A program made the position numbers and the translations under genes. The notes below the pieces were generated by a model. It was not told where the DNA came from and ran no database searches. It was given only the letters and a program-made list of their open reading frames with translations. 64,000 bases of DNA from Angustibacter sp049994355 (GTDB lineage Bacteria > Actinomycetota > Actinomycetes > Actinomycetales > Angustibacteraceae). The stretch spans positions 4,698,091 to 4,762,090 of the forward strand of contig NZ_CP188257.1 of the NCBI RefSeq assembly GCF_049994355.1. Reading direction: 5' to 3'. Positions 25,941-33,775 of the stretch are shown here, in pieces. Numbering within the stretch: position 1 is the first letter of the stretch; each line of letters starts with the position of its first letter.

Positions 25941-26147
25941 TCAAGCAGGTAGATCGCTGTGATCGTCCTCATCAGCGTTATCGTCTGCTTCCCGTGTCGA
26001 TCGCTCGACGAATTCCCGAGGATTTGACGGCGGCCTGGGCGCGCCTCGACGCAACTCCTCGATCTGTTGACGAAGGGCCGATGCCCGACGCTTTCTCTCC
26101 TCTGCGTCGTCGCCAGGTTCGTCGTGCTTCGGCGTCGAGGATGGCAC
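25941..26147 (-). CDS. Small acidic hypothetical protein coupled to the 274-residue gene
   Basis: 68 residues if translation begins at the GTG at 26147-26145, which overlaps the TAG stop of the upstream gene (TAGTG), the usual sign of re-initiation. The protein is highly charged: a basic helical centre (ERKRRASALRQQIEELRR) and an Asp/Glu-rich tail ending DEDDHSDLPA. There is no known domain. The small size makes it uncertain, but the stop-start overlap and length argue for a real gene that works with its neighbour. Confidence 0.55.
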   Translation of the reverse strand: MPSSTPKHDEPGDDAEERKRRASALRQQIEELRRGAPRPPSNPREFVERSTREADDNADEDDHSDLPA

Positions 26148-26971
26148 TAGACGTCCCTGAGTCCGGCGATCTGCCGCCGCCACGCCTCGGCCCGAGATGC
26201 GGTGCCAGCTTCGGACGACGTCATGGCCGCCACTGCCTCGCTCAACGATGTGTCGGCTTCATCCAGGTCCGAGAGGCGTTTGGTCTGGGGTGTCCTCGAA
26301 TCCACGATCTCGCGAAGACTTCGCCCGTCTCGCTCGAAAACCCCGAGATCGGGGAAGTCGATGACCCCACCGAAGTACGTCTGCTGGAACCAGTGGTCGC
26401 TGACCGTGTCGTGCCAGCTCAAGTAACCGCCGGGCAGGACTTGGCGGGGTTCGGTGATGGACCCGGTGAAGCTGTATCGCACGCAAGCCACCGTCGCGGG
26501 ATCGAAGAACTGCGGTGTGTAGAAGTCGGACATCAGGATGTTGTTGACCCGGTAGGCATAGGCCTGATCTTCGGATGGATCACAGACCTCGACCAAGAAC
26601 TCCACCCGTCCTTGGCCCTGCATCGGGGATTGCCCTGCAATCAGTCGGTTGCCGAACGGGTCGGCCAACATCTCGAGGCATTCATGGCTCGCGGTAAGCG
26701 ACCAGCTGCGTCCGTACTCGATCAGTGCGAACGGTTGCCCGTCCTTGTCCGTGTGGTAGCCGGCCGCGTCGCGCACATCCTGCACCACAATCAAAGGCCA
26801 ATATCCCAGCGGCACGTCATCGAGGCTCGCGAAGGCGTCGACAGTCGCCTGGACGTCCCAGATCGGACTGAAGTCACGCATGACTTGCTTCTGCAGAGCG
26901 CCAGCAACACGGGTCAACCAGCGTTGTGACACCGACTCGACTTCGGATACCAAAGCAACGTGTCGGATCAT
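26147..26971 (-). CDS. Hypothetical protein with metallopeptidase-like HE motif
   Basis: 274 residues, no signal or membrane segment. The sequence TASHECLEMLADPFGN (about 93-108) has a His-Glu pair followed by Glu and Asp at spacings reminiscent of zincin-like proteases (HExxE...D), and FLVEVCDPSE (about 125) adds further acidic residues. I remember a widespread bacterial family with the same SHExLEMLxDPFGN core but no assigned function. The coupled downstream gene (25941-26147) is on the same transcript. It is divergent from a restriction-modification pair. Protease function is a guess from the motif. Confidence 0.7.
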   Translation of the reverse strand: MIRHVALVSEVESVSQRWLTRVAGALQKQVMRDFSPIWDVQATVDAFASLDDVPLGYWPLIVVQDVRDAAGYHTDKDGQPFALIEYGRSWSLTASHECLEMLADPFGNRLIAGQSPMQGQGRVEFLVEVCDPSEDQAYAYRVNNILMSDFYTPQFFDPATVACVRYSFTGSITEPRQVLPGGYLSWHDTVSDHWFQQTYFGGVIDFPDLGVFERDGRSLREIVDSRTPQTKRLSDLDEADTSLSEAVAAMTSSEAGTASRAEAWRRQIAGLRDV

Positions 26972-26997
26972 GTCTCAGGCCCCCAATCGGAGAGCCG

Positions 26998-27033
26998 GAA
27001 GGTCGGCGACACACCCGAAAGCGGGCGACCTTC
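26998..27033 (-). other. Inverted repeat in divergent spacer
   Basis: GAAGGTCG (26998-27005) pairs with CGACCTTC (27026-27033), and the 20-base interior contains a smaller CCC/GGG stem. It lies 26 bases upstream of the 274-residue gene, within the 231-base spacer to the endonuclease gene. It could be a leader hairpin or an operator. Otherwise the spacer holds only the -10 at 27191. Confidence 0.4.
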
Positions 27034-27190
27034 TCGACACACAAAGGTCACTACAAGTCGTAGATTCTGTCAACCCGACGGACGTCCCGTCCGGACCCCG
27101 TCTATCGCGGCGGAAGCCATCACGCTAAACCGCCCACGCACGCTCGAATGCACACACCCGACCACCCTGACGGGCGGCAGGATGCTTGGG

Positions 27191-27196
27191 TAGCCT
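27191..27196 (+). promoter_or_regulatory. -10 element of leaderless endonuclease transcript
   Basis: TAGCCT (TANNNT) is followed by six bases and then the GTG at 27203. There is no ribosome-binding site before that GTG, so a leaderless mRNA is likely. This decides the start in favour of 27203 over the ATG at 27239. Confidence 0.5.
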
Positions 27197-27202
27197 CACC
27201 AT

Positions 27203-27928
27203 GTGTCCGATGAGACCACGCTGCCCGAACCAGCAGGGATGCTGACTGCACCGACGGCTGTGTTCCCGGACGGCTACAAGATCGGGGTGACCCGGTACGC
27301 CGACCTGATCCTGCGGTACGCCTTCTCGGCGAGGTTCGACGACCTGTACCTCGCGCTGGACCAGTACAGCATCGATGCCCCCGAGTTGGTCGCAGGCGGA
27401 GGCAACCGGGCCGGCCACACGGCACGGTTCGACTCGCTGCTGGAGAAGTTCGGCTGGGGCAAGCGCAACATCACCATCGACAAACTGGTGGACGGACGCC
27501 CCATCCACCGAACTCGCGGCCACGAGATCGACATGTTCGGGGGTGGTCCGGGCGGTGAAGACGACCCCTATCCCGGCGTAGGAGTCGAGATGGAGTGGAA
27601 CAACAAGGACCCATTCTTCGACCGGGACCTGCTCAACTTCCAGGCGCTCCACCGCGAGGGCGCGCTCGCCGTCGGTGTGATCGTGACGCGTGGACCCGAA
27701 CTCCAGAAGATCATCGGTCCTACCATCCGCGGCACCGCCGCGTCTGTGAAGTTCGGCCAGTCATCAACGCACTGGGACAAGCTGGTTCCCCGGGTAAACC
27801 TTGGTGGCGGCGGCGAGTGTCCCCTCATCCTGATAGGTATTGAGCCACCGCGGATCAACGCGTTCGGTCCTATCCGAGGCGCTTGGGCCGACGGTCGACA
27901 GATTGCTCGGGGCGACACGCTCTCATAG
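27203..27928 (+). CDS. BglII/BstYI-family type II restriction endonuclease
   Basis: Predicted DNA endonuclease of 241 residues. The catalytic region is around HEID (107-110) and VEMEWNNKDPFFDRDL (128-143), which matches the PD-(D/E)XK-like core of the BglII/BstYI family as I remember it; an Asp and a Glu precede the N-N-K. Further along VGVIVTRG (about 157-164) and the hydrophobic strand PLILIGIEPP (about 207-216) fit the core fold. Enzymes of this family cut AGATCT or RGATCY, so a GATC-centred site is expected but not shown. It is followed after 67 bases by an adenine methyltransferase. The GTG at 27203 was chosen because of the -10 at 27191; ATG 27239 is the alternative. Confidence 0.8.
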   Translation: MSDETTLPEPAGMLTAPTAVFPDGYKIGVTRYADLILRYAFSARFDDLYLALDQYSIDAPELVAGGGNRAGHTARFDSLLEKFGWGKRNITIDKLVDGRPIHRTRGHEIDMFGGGPGGEDDPYPGVGVEMEWNNKDPFFDRDLLNFQALHREGALAVGVIVTRGPELQKIIGPTIRGTAASVKFGQSSTHWDKLVPRVNLGGGGECPLILIGIEPPRINAFGPIRGAWADGRQIARGDTLS

Positions 27929-27955
27929 CAGCGGATGTGTCGGTAGTCCTCATTA

Positions 27956-27981
27956 AGATCTGTCCTGCCGAAGTAGATCTT
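27956..27981 (+). promoter_or_regulatory. Paired AGATCT sites in front of methyltransferase gene
   Basis: AGATCT occurs at 27956-27961 and at 27975-27980, within an inverted arrangement AAGATCT-N13-AGATCTT. The first copy overlaps a possible -10 (TAAGAT, 27954-27959), and the second lies just before the ribosome site GGGAGAG of the methyltransferase. These may be recognition sites of the neighbouring restriction-modification system and serve in its own control; this is inference. Confidence 0.5.
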
Positions 27982-27995
27982 TGCTAGGGAGAGTC

Positions 27996-28862
27996 ATGAC
28001 CGTCGAGATCGTGCAGCCCGACGAGCGCACGTCCGCACCGCCCCTTCGACTGGTCCAGGAGCCGCCTCCTCTGCCCTACGTGGAGGGAGGCTTCAAGACA
28101 CTGTTGGCTGACCCGCCGTGGCGCTTTACCAACCGCACGGGCAAGGTCGCGCCAGAGCATCGACGCCTCGACCGCTACTCGACGATGGAGCTGAAAGCCG
28201 TTTGCGCGCTGCCCGTTGCTGACGTGATGGCGAAGGACGCGCATCTGTACCTCTGGGTGCCGAACGCCCTGCTGCCCGACGGCTTGAAGGTGATGGAGGG
28301 GTGGGGGTTCCGCTACATCTCCAACGTCATCTGGGCTAAGCGTAGGAAAGACGGCGGCCCGGACGGTCGCGGCGTCGGCTTCTACTTCCGCAACGTCACC
28401 GAGATCATCCTGTTTGGCGTGCGCGGCTCCATGCGGACCCTTCCCCCGGCGCGGTCGCAGGTCAACATGATCGAGACCCGCAAGCGCGAGCATTCTCGCA
28501 AGCCGGACGAGCAGTACGACCTCATCGAGCAGTGCTCCCCCGGGCCGTACTTGGAGATATTCGCCCGCCACCCTCGCGAGGGCTGGACGCTCTGGGGAGA
28601 CGAAGCCGACGAGGAAGTGGCACCCCGTGGCAAAGTCCACAAGGGCTACGGCGGAGGCGAGATCCGCGTCCCGCACATCGACCCGTACGTCCATCTACCG
28701 GAGCAGGCCCAGGACAAGGTCGGCGCTGTCCTGCGGAAGCAGTACGAGGATGGCGCATCAATCCGCGAACTGGCCGATCAGACCGAGTACTCCATCACCC
28801 GTGTTCGCACGCTGCTAAAGCGTGCCGGCACAACGATCCGAGGGCGCGGGCGCACGCGGTGA
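27996..28862 (+). CDS. MT-A70 family DNA N6-adenine methyltransferase with C-terminal HTH
   Basis: Modification enzyme paired with the endonuclease, 288 residues. The catalytic DPPW is at 39-42. The family motifs LYLWVPNALL (about 79-88), EIILFG (about 132) and the AdoMet-binding LEIFAR plus GWTLWGDE (about 182-200) are all visible, so this is an adenine-N6 methyltransferase of the MT-A70 (M.MunI-like) group. A C-terminal extension (about 235-288) reads as a helix-turn-helix (SIRELADQTEYSITRVRTLL) with a basic GRGR tail, unusual for a simple methyltransferase and suggestive of autoregulation. The ATG at 27996 has GGGAGAG upstream; the TTG at 27981 is less likely. Confidence 0.85.
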   Translation: MTVEIVQPDERTSAPPLRLVQEPPPLPYVEGGFKTLLADPPWRFTNRTGKVAPEHRRLDRYSTMELKAVCALPVADVMAKDAHLYLWVPNALLPDGLKVMEGWGFRYISNVIWAKRRKDGGPDGRGVGFYFRNVTEIILFGVRGSMRTLPPARSQVNMIETRKREHSRKPDEQYDLIEQCSPGPYLEIFARHPREGWTLWGDEADEEVAPRGKVHKGYGGGEIRVPHIDPYVHLPEQAQDKVGAVLRKQYEDGASIRELADQTEYSITRVRTLLKRAGTTIRGRGRTR

Positions 28863-29305
28863 AATGACGAACGTCCTGATCGCGGCAGTTCCAGATGACG
28901 TCTGGGGTGGATTCCGCGGCTCTCACCATGTTGCCTTGCCGCCCGAGCGGATCGTGGCAGATCCGGTCGCGCGAGGGCGCGTCTAAGTGGGCGCCGAAAT
29001 GACAAGTGGTGATGAGGTGCAAGATTCCCACGAGTGGGAGCGCGATCGCCGGCTCTGCCTAGGAAGGTCCAGAGACGCGACACCCTCACCGTGCGTGCAC
29101 GCAACTCTGTGACGAGCCTGCTGTCATCGTCACGGCCGGCACGACTGGCAACTAGATCAGAAAGGTCACCGCCTGTGCGAGTGGATCGCATTGTCCAACT
29201 CGGCCCACAATCGCCCTCAGCCGGTCCACATTGGACTCCTTGTGGCCAGGCTGCTCAGATTTCCAACTTAGACGCGGATTGCGCAGACTAGTTCTACGGC
29301 CAGCA
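28863..29305. other. 443-base stretch without a recognised gene
   Basis: No convincing coding region or RNA gene was found between the methyltransferase stop and the dnaB stop. A short inverted repeat, CGGATC-N6-GATCCG, lies at 28948-28965, and GAAATGAC is repeated at 28861-28868 and 28996-29003. The base composition is lower in GC than the core genes. It may be the remnant of a mobile or repeated element, but nothing decisive is visible. Confidence 0.4.
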
Positions 29306-31966
29306 TCAGGATTGGGCCATGTCCACGAAGCGTGAGTAGTGGCCTTGGAATGCGACGGTGATGGTGTCGGTCGGACCATTGCGGTGCTTGGCCACGATGA
29401 AGTCGGCCTCACCGGCGCGCGGGGACTCCTTCTCGTAAGCGTCCTCCCGGTGCAGCAGGATCACCATGTCAGCGTCCTGTTCGATGGAGTTGTGGACGGC
29501 GATGCCGTTCGCCACGAAGTTGTGGCCGCCGAGCACCGTCGCGTCGAACACCTGCTCCTCGCCGTCCGGCTCGATCGAGACGACCTCGTCCCAGAACAGA
29601 TCGTTGACCGCCAGAATCTCGAGCTCCTCGTCGTCCAGGATCTCGGCCACCCGGCCAAGCCGCTCGCGGGACGGTGCGTGCTTCCACATCGTTGAGCCGC
29701 AGAACGCCGAGTCCATGGCGGCGGCGAAGGCGCGGTGCGACATGCCCTTCTCGGCCAGCACCTCCTTGACCCGCGCCCAGACCGGCGTAGGCACAGTGTC
29801 GACAGTGGTGTTCGACGTGTTGGACCGGACGATCTGCAGCAGCTCGGCCGCCCGCGCAGACCTTGCTCCGTGAACGCCGATCTGCTCGAGGAACCACCGC
29901 TGCGGTTCGCTGCCAGTGATGTCCAGCGTGTGGCCGTCGCGGTGGCCGATCTGGCGCGTCGTGCGCACCCGCGAGCTGATGCCGAAACGCAGCAGCAGGC
30001 GGGAGAGGTCGTCCACCAGACGGCGACTGGTCGAGGCGTAGTAGACCCGCCCTCCTCGGCCGCTCTTGTTGACCGTCACCGAGCCGTCGGTCGCCCAGAT
30101 GTGGTGCAGGAACATCCGGATCTGTCGCTTCGGCAGGTGGAAGACCTCGTCCGGCAGGAACTTCTCGTGGCTGCGCAGGCCGAACAGGTCCATCCCGTCC
30201 AGCCACTGGGCGATCGGGTTGCGCCGACCACGGCCGACCGAGAACGGTGCCGGGAGCCGCAGGCTGGTGACCCGGGCCGCGGCGTACTCGTCACGAACCG
30301 CCGTGATGCCGAAGTGGGTGGCGGCCTTAGCGACTGCGAGCAGGTTGTCCTCGTCGACGCTGGCGTAGCGAATGGGCTGGCGGCGGACGAAGGAGCCGTC
30401 ACCGAGAAGGTGCGCGAGCATCACGACCTCGTCGTCCGCCCAGCCGGCCTCGAGCTCCGGGGCCGGCACGTGGCGCGGAACACCTAGCCGCGATCCCGGT
30501 TCGAGCTGCTCGAGTGGACGCCAGCCGTCGTAGGTCAGGAACGGATGGTTGGCGGTCGCTCTGACCTTCTTGCCGGAGGCGAGGGTCACCTGGAAGACGG
30601 GCTTCACGCCGGTCGGGAACACGTGTGTGAGGTGGCGGCGCACGTAGCGCAGCGAGTCGTCGAGCGACCAGACTGGGACGTCGGTCGCGCCGCTCAGGAA
30701 GAGCTCGCCCATCGTCGTCTCGGCGCCCGTGTCGGCGCGCAGCACCCGAGTGTCGGGTGTCAGGCAGCCCGACTCGCGAAGGTCGCTCATCTGCGGCCGC
30801 TTGTCGGTGCGCTGCTCCGGACCACGGTTCAGCTGGCTGATCGCGATCACCGGGACCTCGAGCTCCTTCGCCAGGAGCTTGAGGGCACGGGAGAACTCGG
30901 AGACCTCCTGCTGGCGGGACTCGACGCGCTTGCCGCTCGACATCAGCTGCAGGTAGTCGATGATCACGATCTTGAGGTCGTGCCGCTGCTTGAGCCGGCG
31001 GCACTTGGCGCGGATCTCCATCAGCGACATGTTCGGGCTGTCGTCGATGAACAGCGGCGCGTCGCTGAGCTCGCCCATGGTGCGCGCCATCTTCGTCCAG
31101 TCGGTGTCCTCCAGCCGGCCCTGACGGAGCTTCTGCAGGGGGATGCGCGCCTCGGCGCTGAGCATGCGCATGGTGATCTCGGTGCGGCTCATCTCGAGCG
31201 AGAAGATCACCGAGGTCAGGCCGTTCTTGATGGACGCCGACCGGGCGATGTCCAATCCCATGGTCGATTTGCCGATCGCCGGCCTCGCAGCCAGGACGAT
31301 CATCTGACCCGGGTGCAGCCCGTTGGTCAGCCGGTCGAGGTCGGAGAACCCGGTGGGCACGCCGATCATGCCCTCGCCGCGGTGCCCGGCCGCCTCGATC
31401 TCGTCCACCGTCGGCTCGATGATCTGGCCGATCGGCAGGTAGTCCTCGCTGGTGCGCCGCTCGGTGACCGCGTAGACCTCGGCCTGGGCCGCGTTGACGA
31501 TGTCGTCGACGTCGCCACCGGTGGTCGCATAGCCAAGCTGGACGATCTTGGTCCCGGCATCGACCAGGCGCCGCAGCACGGCCCGCTCGCGCACGATCCG
31601 CGCGTAGAAGCCGGCGTTCGCCGCGGTCGGCACCGACGAGATCAGCGTGTGCAGGTACGGAACGCCGCCGACCCGGGCCAGCTCGCCACGCTTGCTCAGC
31701 TCGTCGGACACGGTGACGGCATCAGCCGGCTCGCCGCGGCCGTACAGGTCGAGGACCGCGTCGTAGACCAGCTCGTGGGCCGGGCGGTAGAAGTCGTTGC
31801 CGCGAAGGACTTCGACGACGTCCGCGATCGCGTCCTTGCTCAGCATCATCCCGCCGAGCACGGACTGCTCCGCCGGGACGTCTTGCGGCGGGGTGCGGTC
31901 GAATGACTCGCCGGGACCGCTCGGCGGTCCGTAGCTCGACGGCGCGTCAACGTCCGTGATCGACAC
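29306..31966 (-). CDS. dnaB: Replicative DNA helicase DnaB, intein-containing precursor
   Basis: Replication-fork helicase, 886-residue precursor. The N-terminal DnaB domain starts near QDVPAEQSVLGGMML, and the helicase domain has Walker A ARPAIGKST (about 227-235 counting from the GTG) and Walker B VIIDYLQLM. After DLRESG the frame enters an intein (C401 to N826), and the helicase resumes with SIEQDADMV for the last 60 residues. The spliced product would be about 460 residues, the normal DnaB length. The GTG at 31966 is preceded by GGGGAGGAG; the longer frame to 32101 is not DnaB-like. Confidence 0.95.
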   Translation of the reverse strand: MSITDVDAPSSYGPPSGPGESFDRTPPQDVPAEQSVLGGMMLSKDAIADVVEVLRGNDFYRPAHELVYDAVLDLYGRGEPADAVTVSDELSKRGELARVGGVPYLHTLISSVPTAANAGFYARIVRERAVLRRLVDAGTKIVQLGYATTGGDVDDIVNAAQAEVYAVTERRTSEDYLPIGQIIEPTVDEIEAAGHRGEGMIGVPTGFSDLDRLTNGLHPGQMIVLAARPAIGKSTMGLDIARSASIKNGLTSVIFSLEMSRTEITMRMLSAEARIPLQKLRQGRLEDTDWTKMARTMGELSDAPLFIDDSPNMSLMEIRAKCRRLKQRHDLKIVIIDYLQLMSSGKRVESRQQEVSEFSRALKLLAKELEVPVIAISQLNRGPEQRTDKRPQMSDLRESGCLTPDTRVLRADTGAETTMGELFLSGATDVPVWSLDDSLRYVRRHLTHVFPTGVKPVFQVTLASGKKVRATANHPFLTYDGWRPLEQLEPGSRLGVPRHVPAPELEAGWADDEVVMLAHLLGDGSFVRRQPIRYASVDEDNLLAVAKAATHFGITAVRDEYAAARVTSLRLPAPFSVGRGRRNPIAQWLDGMDLFGLRSHEKFLPDEVFHLPKRQIRMFLHHIWATDGSVTVNKSGRGGRVYYASTSRRLVDDLSRLLLRFGISSRVRTTRQIGHRDGHTLDITGSEPQRWFLEQIGVHGARSARAAELLQIVRSNTSNTTVDTVPTPVWARVKEVLAEKGMSHRAFAAAMDSAFCGSTMWKHAPSRERLGRVAEILDDEELEILAVNDLFWDEVVSIEPDGEEQVFDATVLGGHNFVANGIAVHNSIEQDADMVILLHREDAYEKESPRAGEADFIVAKHRNGPTDTITVAFQGHYSRFVDMAQS
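29489..30766 (-). mobile_element. DnaB intein with LAGLIDADG homing endonuclease
   Basis: An in-frame insertion of 426 codons. It starts with Cys (CLTPDTRVL, block A), has a block B-like TANHPF, two LAGLIDADG-type helices (MLAHLLGDGSF and HHIWATDGSV), and ends FVANGIAVHN followed by Ser. These are all the elements needed for protein splicing plus a homing endonuclease. The insertion point RESG/SIEQD is the same as that of the Synechocystis DnaB intein as I recall it. The open frame and intact endings suggest an active element. Confidence 0.93.
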
Positions 31967-32104
31967 CCTGCTCCTCCCCGCGACAAGCCTAATGACAGAT
32001 GTGTGATTCAACTGCACACCATCTGACCAGCCGGGTCTGACAACTAGGGCTCGTCGAGGTCGCTGGCACACGTTAGGGGAGCCATGCCCCGTCCTCAACA
32101 TCGC

Positions 32105-32247
32105 TCATCCACACCCCGGATGAGAGGCTGTGGACGAGCTGTTGAGCACTCCCCACAGGTTGTGGGCAGCACTGTGGACGACGCGCCGGGTGCTGCGGGA
32201 GGGCGTGCTTACGACCTGCGTGGATGCCTTACACAGCCTGTGGACAA
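32105..32247. promoter_or_regulatory. Cluster of four DnaA-box-like sequences
   Basis: Against the actinomycete DnaA box TTGTCCACA there is one perfect copy (TGTGGACAA, 32239-32247, minus strand) and three with one mismatch: TCATCCACA (32105-32113), and TGTGGACGA at 32129-32137 and 32173-32181 (minus strand). They fill the 299-base spacer between dnaB and the MATE gene. They may control dnaB or titrate DnaA. Confidence 0.6.
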
Positions 32248-32265
32248 AAGAAAGTTCGAGAATTC

Positions 32266-33615
32266 GTGGATACCTCCGCGTCATCTGCTCGCCATCCGGA
32301 CGCCACCTCCCGGGAGGTGCTGCGCCTCGCCGTCCCGGCCTTCCTGACGCTGGTCGCCGAGCCCGCCTTCCTGCTGGCCGACACCGCGATCGTGGGCCAC
32401 CTCGGGACGGTGCAGCTCGCCGGCCTGGGAGTCGCGTCCGCGGCGCTCGCCACCTGCGCGGGCATCTTCGTGTTCCTGGCCTACGGGACCACCGCGTCCG
32501 TGTCCCGGCAGGCCGGTGCCGGCGACCTGCTGGGTGCGCTCCGGCTCGGGGTGGACGGCGTCTGGCTGGGCCTGCTGCTCGGGGTCGTCGCCGGTGCCGT
32601 GCTCTCGTTGGCCGCCGGTCAGGTGACGGCGTTGTTCGGTGCGTCTCTGCCTGCGACCGAGCAGGCCACGGAGTACCTGCAGATCAGCGGCATCGGCGTC
32701 CCGGCGATGTTGGTGATCCTGGCGGCGACCGGCGTGCTGCGCGGTCTGCAGGACACCAGGACGCCGCTGGTGGTCGCGATCGCCGGCTTCTCACTGAACA
32801 TCGTGCTCAACGTGTGGCTTGTCTACGGCCTCGACCTGGGCATCCGCGGGTCGGCCCTGGGCACCGTGCTCGCGCAGACCAGCATGGCGTTGGCCCTGAT
32901 CGCGGTGATCCTGCGGGCCTTGCACCGCCAGCACGGCAAGGCGCTGCCCACGGTGGTCCGGCCGCACCCGGGGCGCGTGCTCGCGGCGGCCCGGGCCGGC
33001 GTCCCGCTGCTGATCCGAACCCTGGCCCTGCGGGCCGTCCTGCTGCTGACCACGTGGGTCGCGGCGTCCAGCGGTGACGTCACGCTGGCGGCCTACCAGG
33101 TCTCGGCGACGGTCTGGACCTTCCTGGTGTTCGCGCTGGACGCCCTGGCGATCGCGGCACAGGCGCTGACCGGCAACGCGCTCGGCGCGGCGGACGTGCC
33201 CCGCGCCCGCACCCTGACGGCGCTGATGGTGCGGTGGGGGGTGTGGTGCGGAGTGGCTCTGGGCGCCGTCGTCGTCGCGCTGCACGGCGTCCTGCCCGGG
33301 CTGTTCACCAGCGACGCGGCAGTGCAGCGGGCGCTGGCCTCGGCACTGCTCGTGCTGGCCCTGCAGCAGCCGTTGTCCGGTTTCGTGTTCGTGCTGGACG
33401 GCGTGCTGATCGGCGCGGGCGACGGCCGGTGGCTGGCCGTGGCATCACTGGTGCAGCTCGTGCTCTACCTGCCGGTCGTCCTGCTGATGCAGCAGGCGAA
33501 CGTGGCGGCGTCCGGGCTGTGGTGGGGCTTCGGCACGTTCATGCTGGTGCGCGGGGTGCTGCTCGGCTGGCGGGCCCGCACTGACCGCTGGGCCGTCATT
33601 GGCGCGGCACGCTGA
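32266..33615 (+). CDS. MATE family efflux transporter (DinF-like)
   Basis: Multidrug/toxic compound extrusion type carrier of 449 residues with twelve hydrophobic segments. The N-terminal REVLRLAVPAFLTLVAEPAFLLADTA is typical of DinF-like MATE proteins. A GTG at 32266 is taken as the start since family similarity begins about 15 residues later; the open frame begins at an ATG (32224) that lies next to a DnaA box and codes for an unusual leader, so the start is uncertain. It is divergent from dnaB and ends in a strong hairpin at 33620-33672. Substrate unknown. Confidence 0.9.
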   Translation: MDTSASSARHPDATSREVLRLAVPAFLTLVAEPAFLLADTAIVGHLGTVQLAGLGVASAALATCAGIFVFLAYGTTASVSRQAGAGDLLGALRLGVDGVWLGLLLGVVAGAVLSLAAGQVTALFGASLPATEQATEYLQISGIGVPAMLVILAATGVLRGLQDTRTPLVVAIAGFSLNIVLNVWLVYGLDLGIRGSALGTVLAQTSMALALIAVILRALHRQHGKALPTVVRPHPGRVLAAARAGVPLLIRTLALRAVLLLTTWVAASSGDVTLAAYQVSATVWTFLVFALDALAIAAQALTGNALGAADVPRARTLTALMVRWGVWCGVALGAVVVALHGVLPGLFTSDAAVQRALASALLVLALQQPLSGFVFVLDGVLIGAGDGRWLAVASLVQLVLYLPVVLLMQQANVAASGLWWGFGTFMLVRGVLLGWRARTDRWAVIGAAR

Positions 33616-33619
33616 ACTC

Positions 33620-33672
33620 TTGCTCCACTCAACCCGCTCGTCGCGCCTCCAGGGGCGGGTTGAGTGGAGCAA
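33620..33672 (+). terminator. Long hairpin after MATE gene
   Basis: A perfect inverted repeat with 18-bp arms (33620-33637 TTGCTCCACTCAACCCGC; 33655-33672 its complement), loop 17 bases, starting four bases after the MATE stop. It is long enough to stop transcription from both sides between converging genes. It could also be a dispersed repeat; a genome search for the arm would tell. Confidence 0.8.
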
Positions 33673-33722
33673 AGCGGGTTGGGGGGAGCAACTGGGTGGG
33701 GCGGGGTGGCGGGGGATGCGGA

Positions 33723-33754
33723 GGGGCCCGCACCCCGAGTGGGATGCGGGCCCC
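33723..33754 (-). terminator. Hairpin after rplI
   Basis: GGGGCCCGCA (33723-33732) pairs with TGCGGGCCCC (33745-33754), loop 12 bases. It lies 22 bases beyond the rplI stop on the minus strand and is the likely terminator of the rpsF-ssb-rpsR-rplI operon. It has no clear U tract, as is usual in actinomycetes. Confidence 0.75.
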
Positions 33755-33775
33755 AACAGCAGGACCGGACGTCGG

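Noticed and set aside
25699..25944. 81-codon frame overlapping the start of the 167-residue gene
   Set aside because: Overlaps another, more convincing gene start by about 100 bases, no ribosome site, no recognisable features.
28795..29031. 78-codon minus-strand frame across the methyltransferase end
   Set aside because: It overlaps the C-terminal helix-turn-helix coding region on the other strand and has no start context; it may be a fragment of a repeated element but cannot be supported as a gene.
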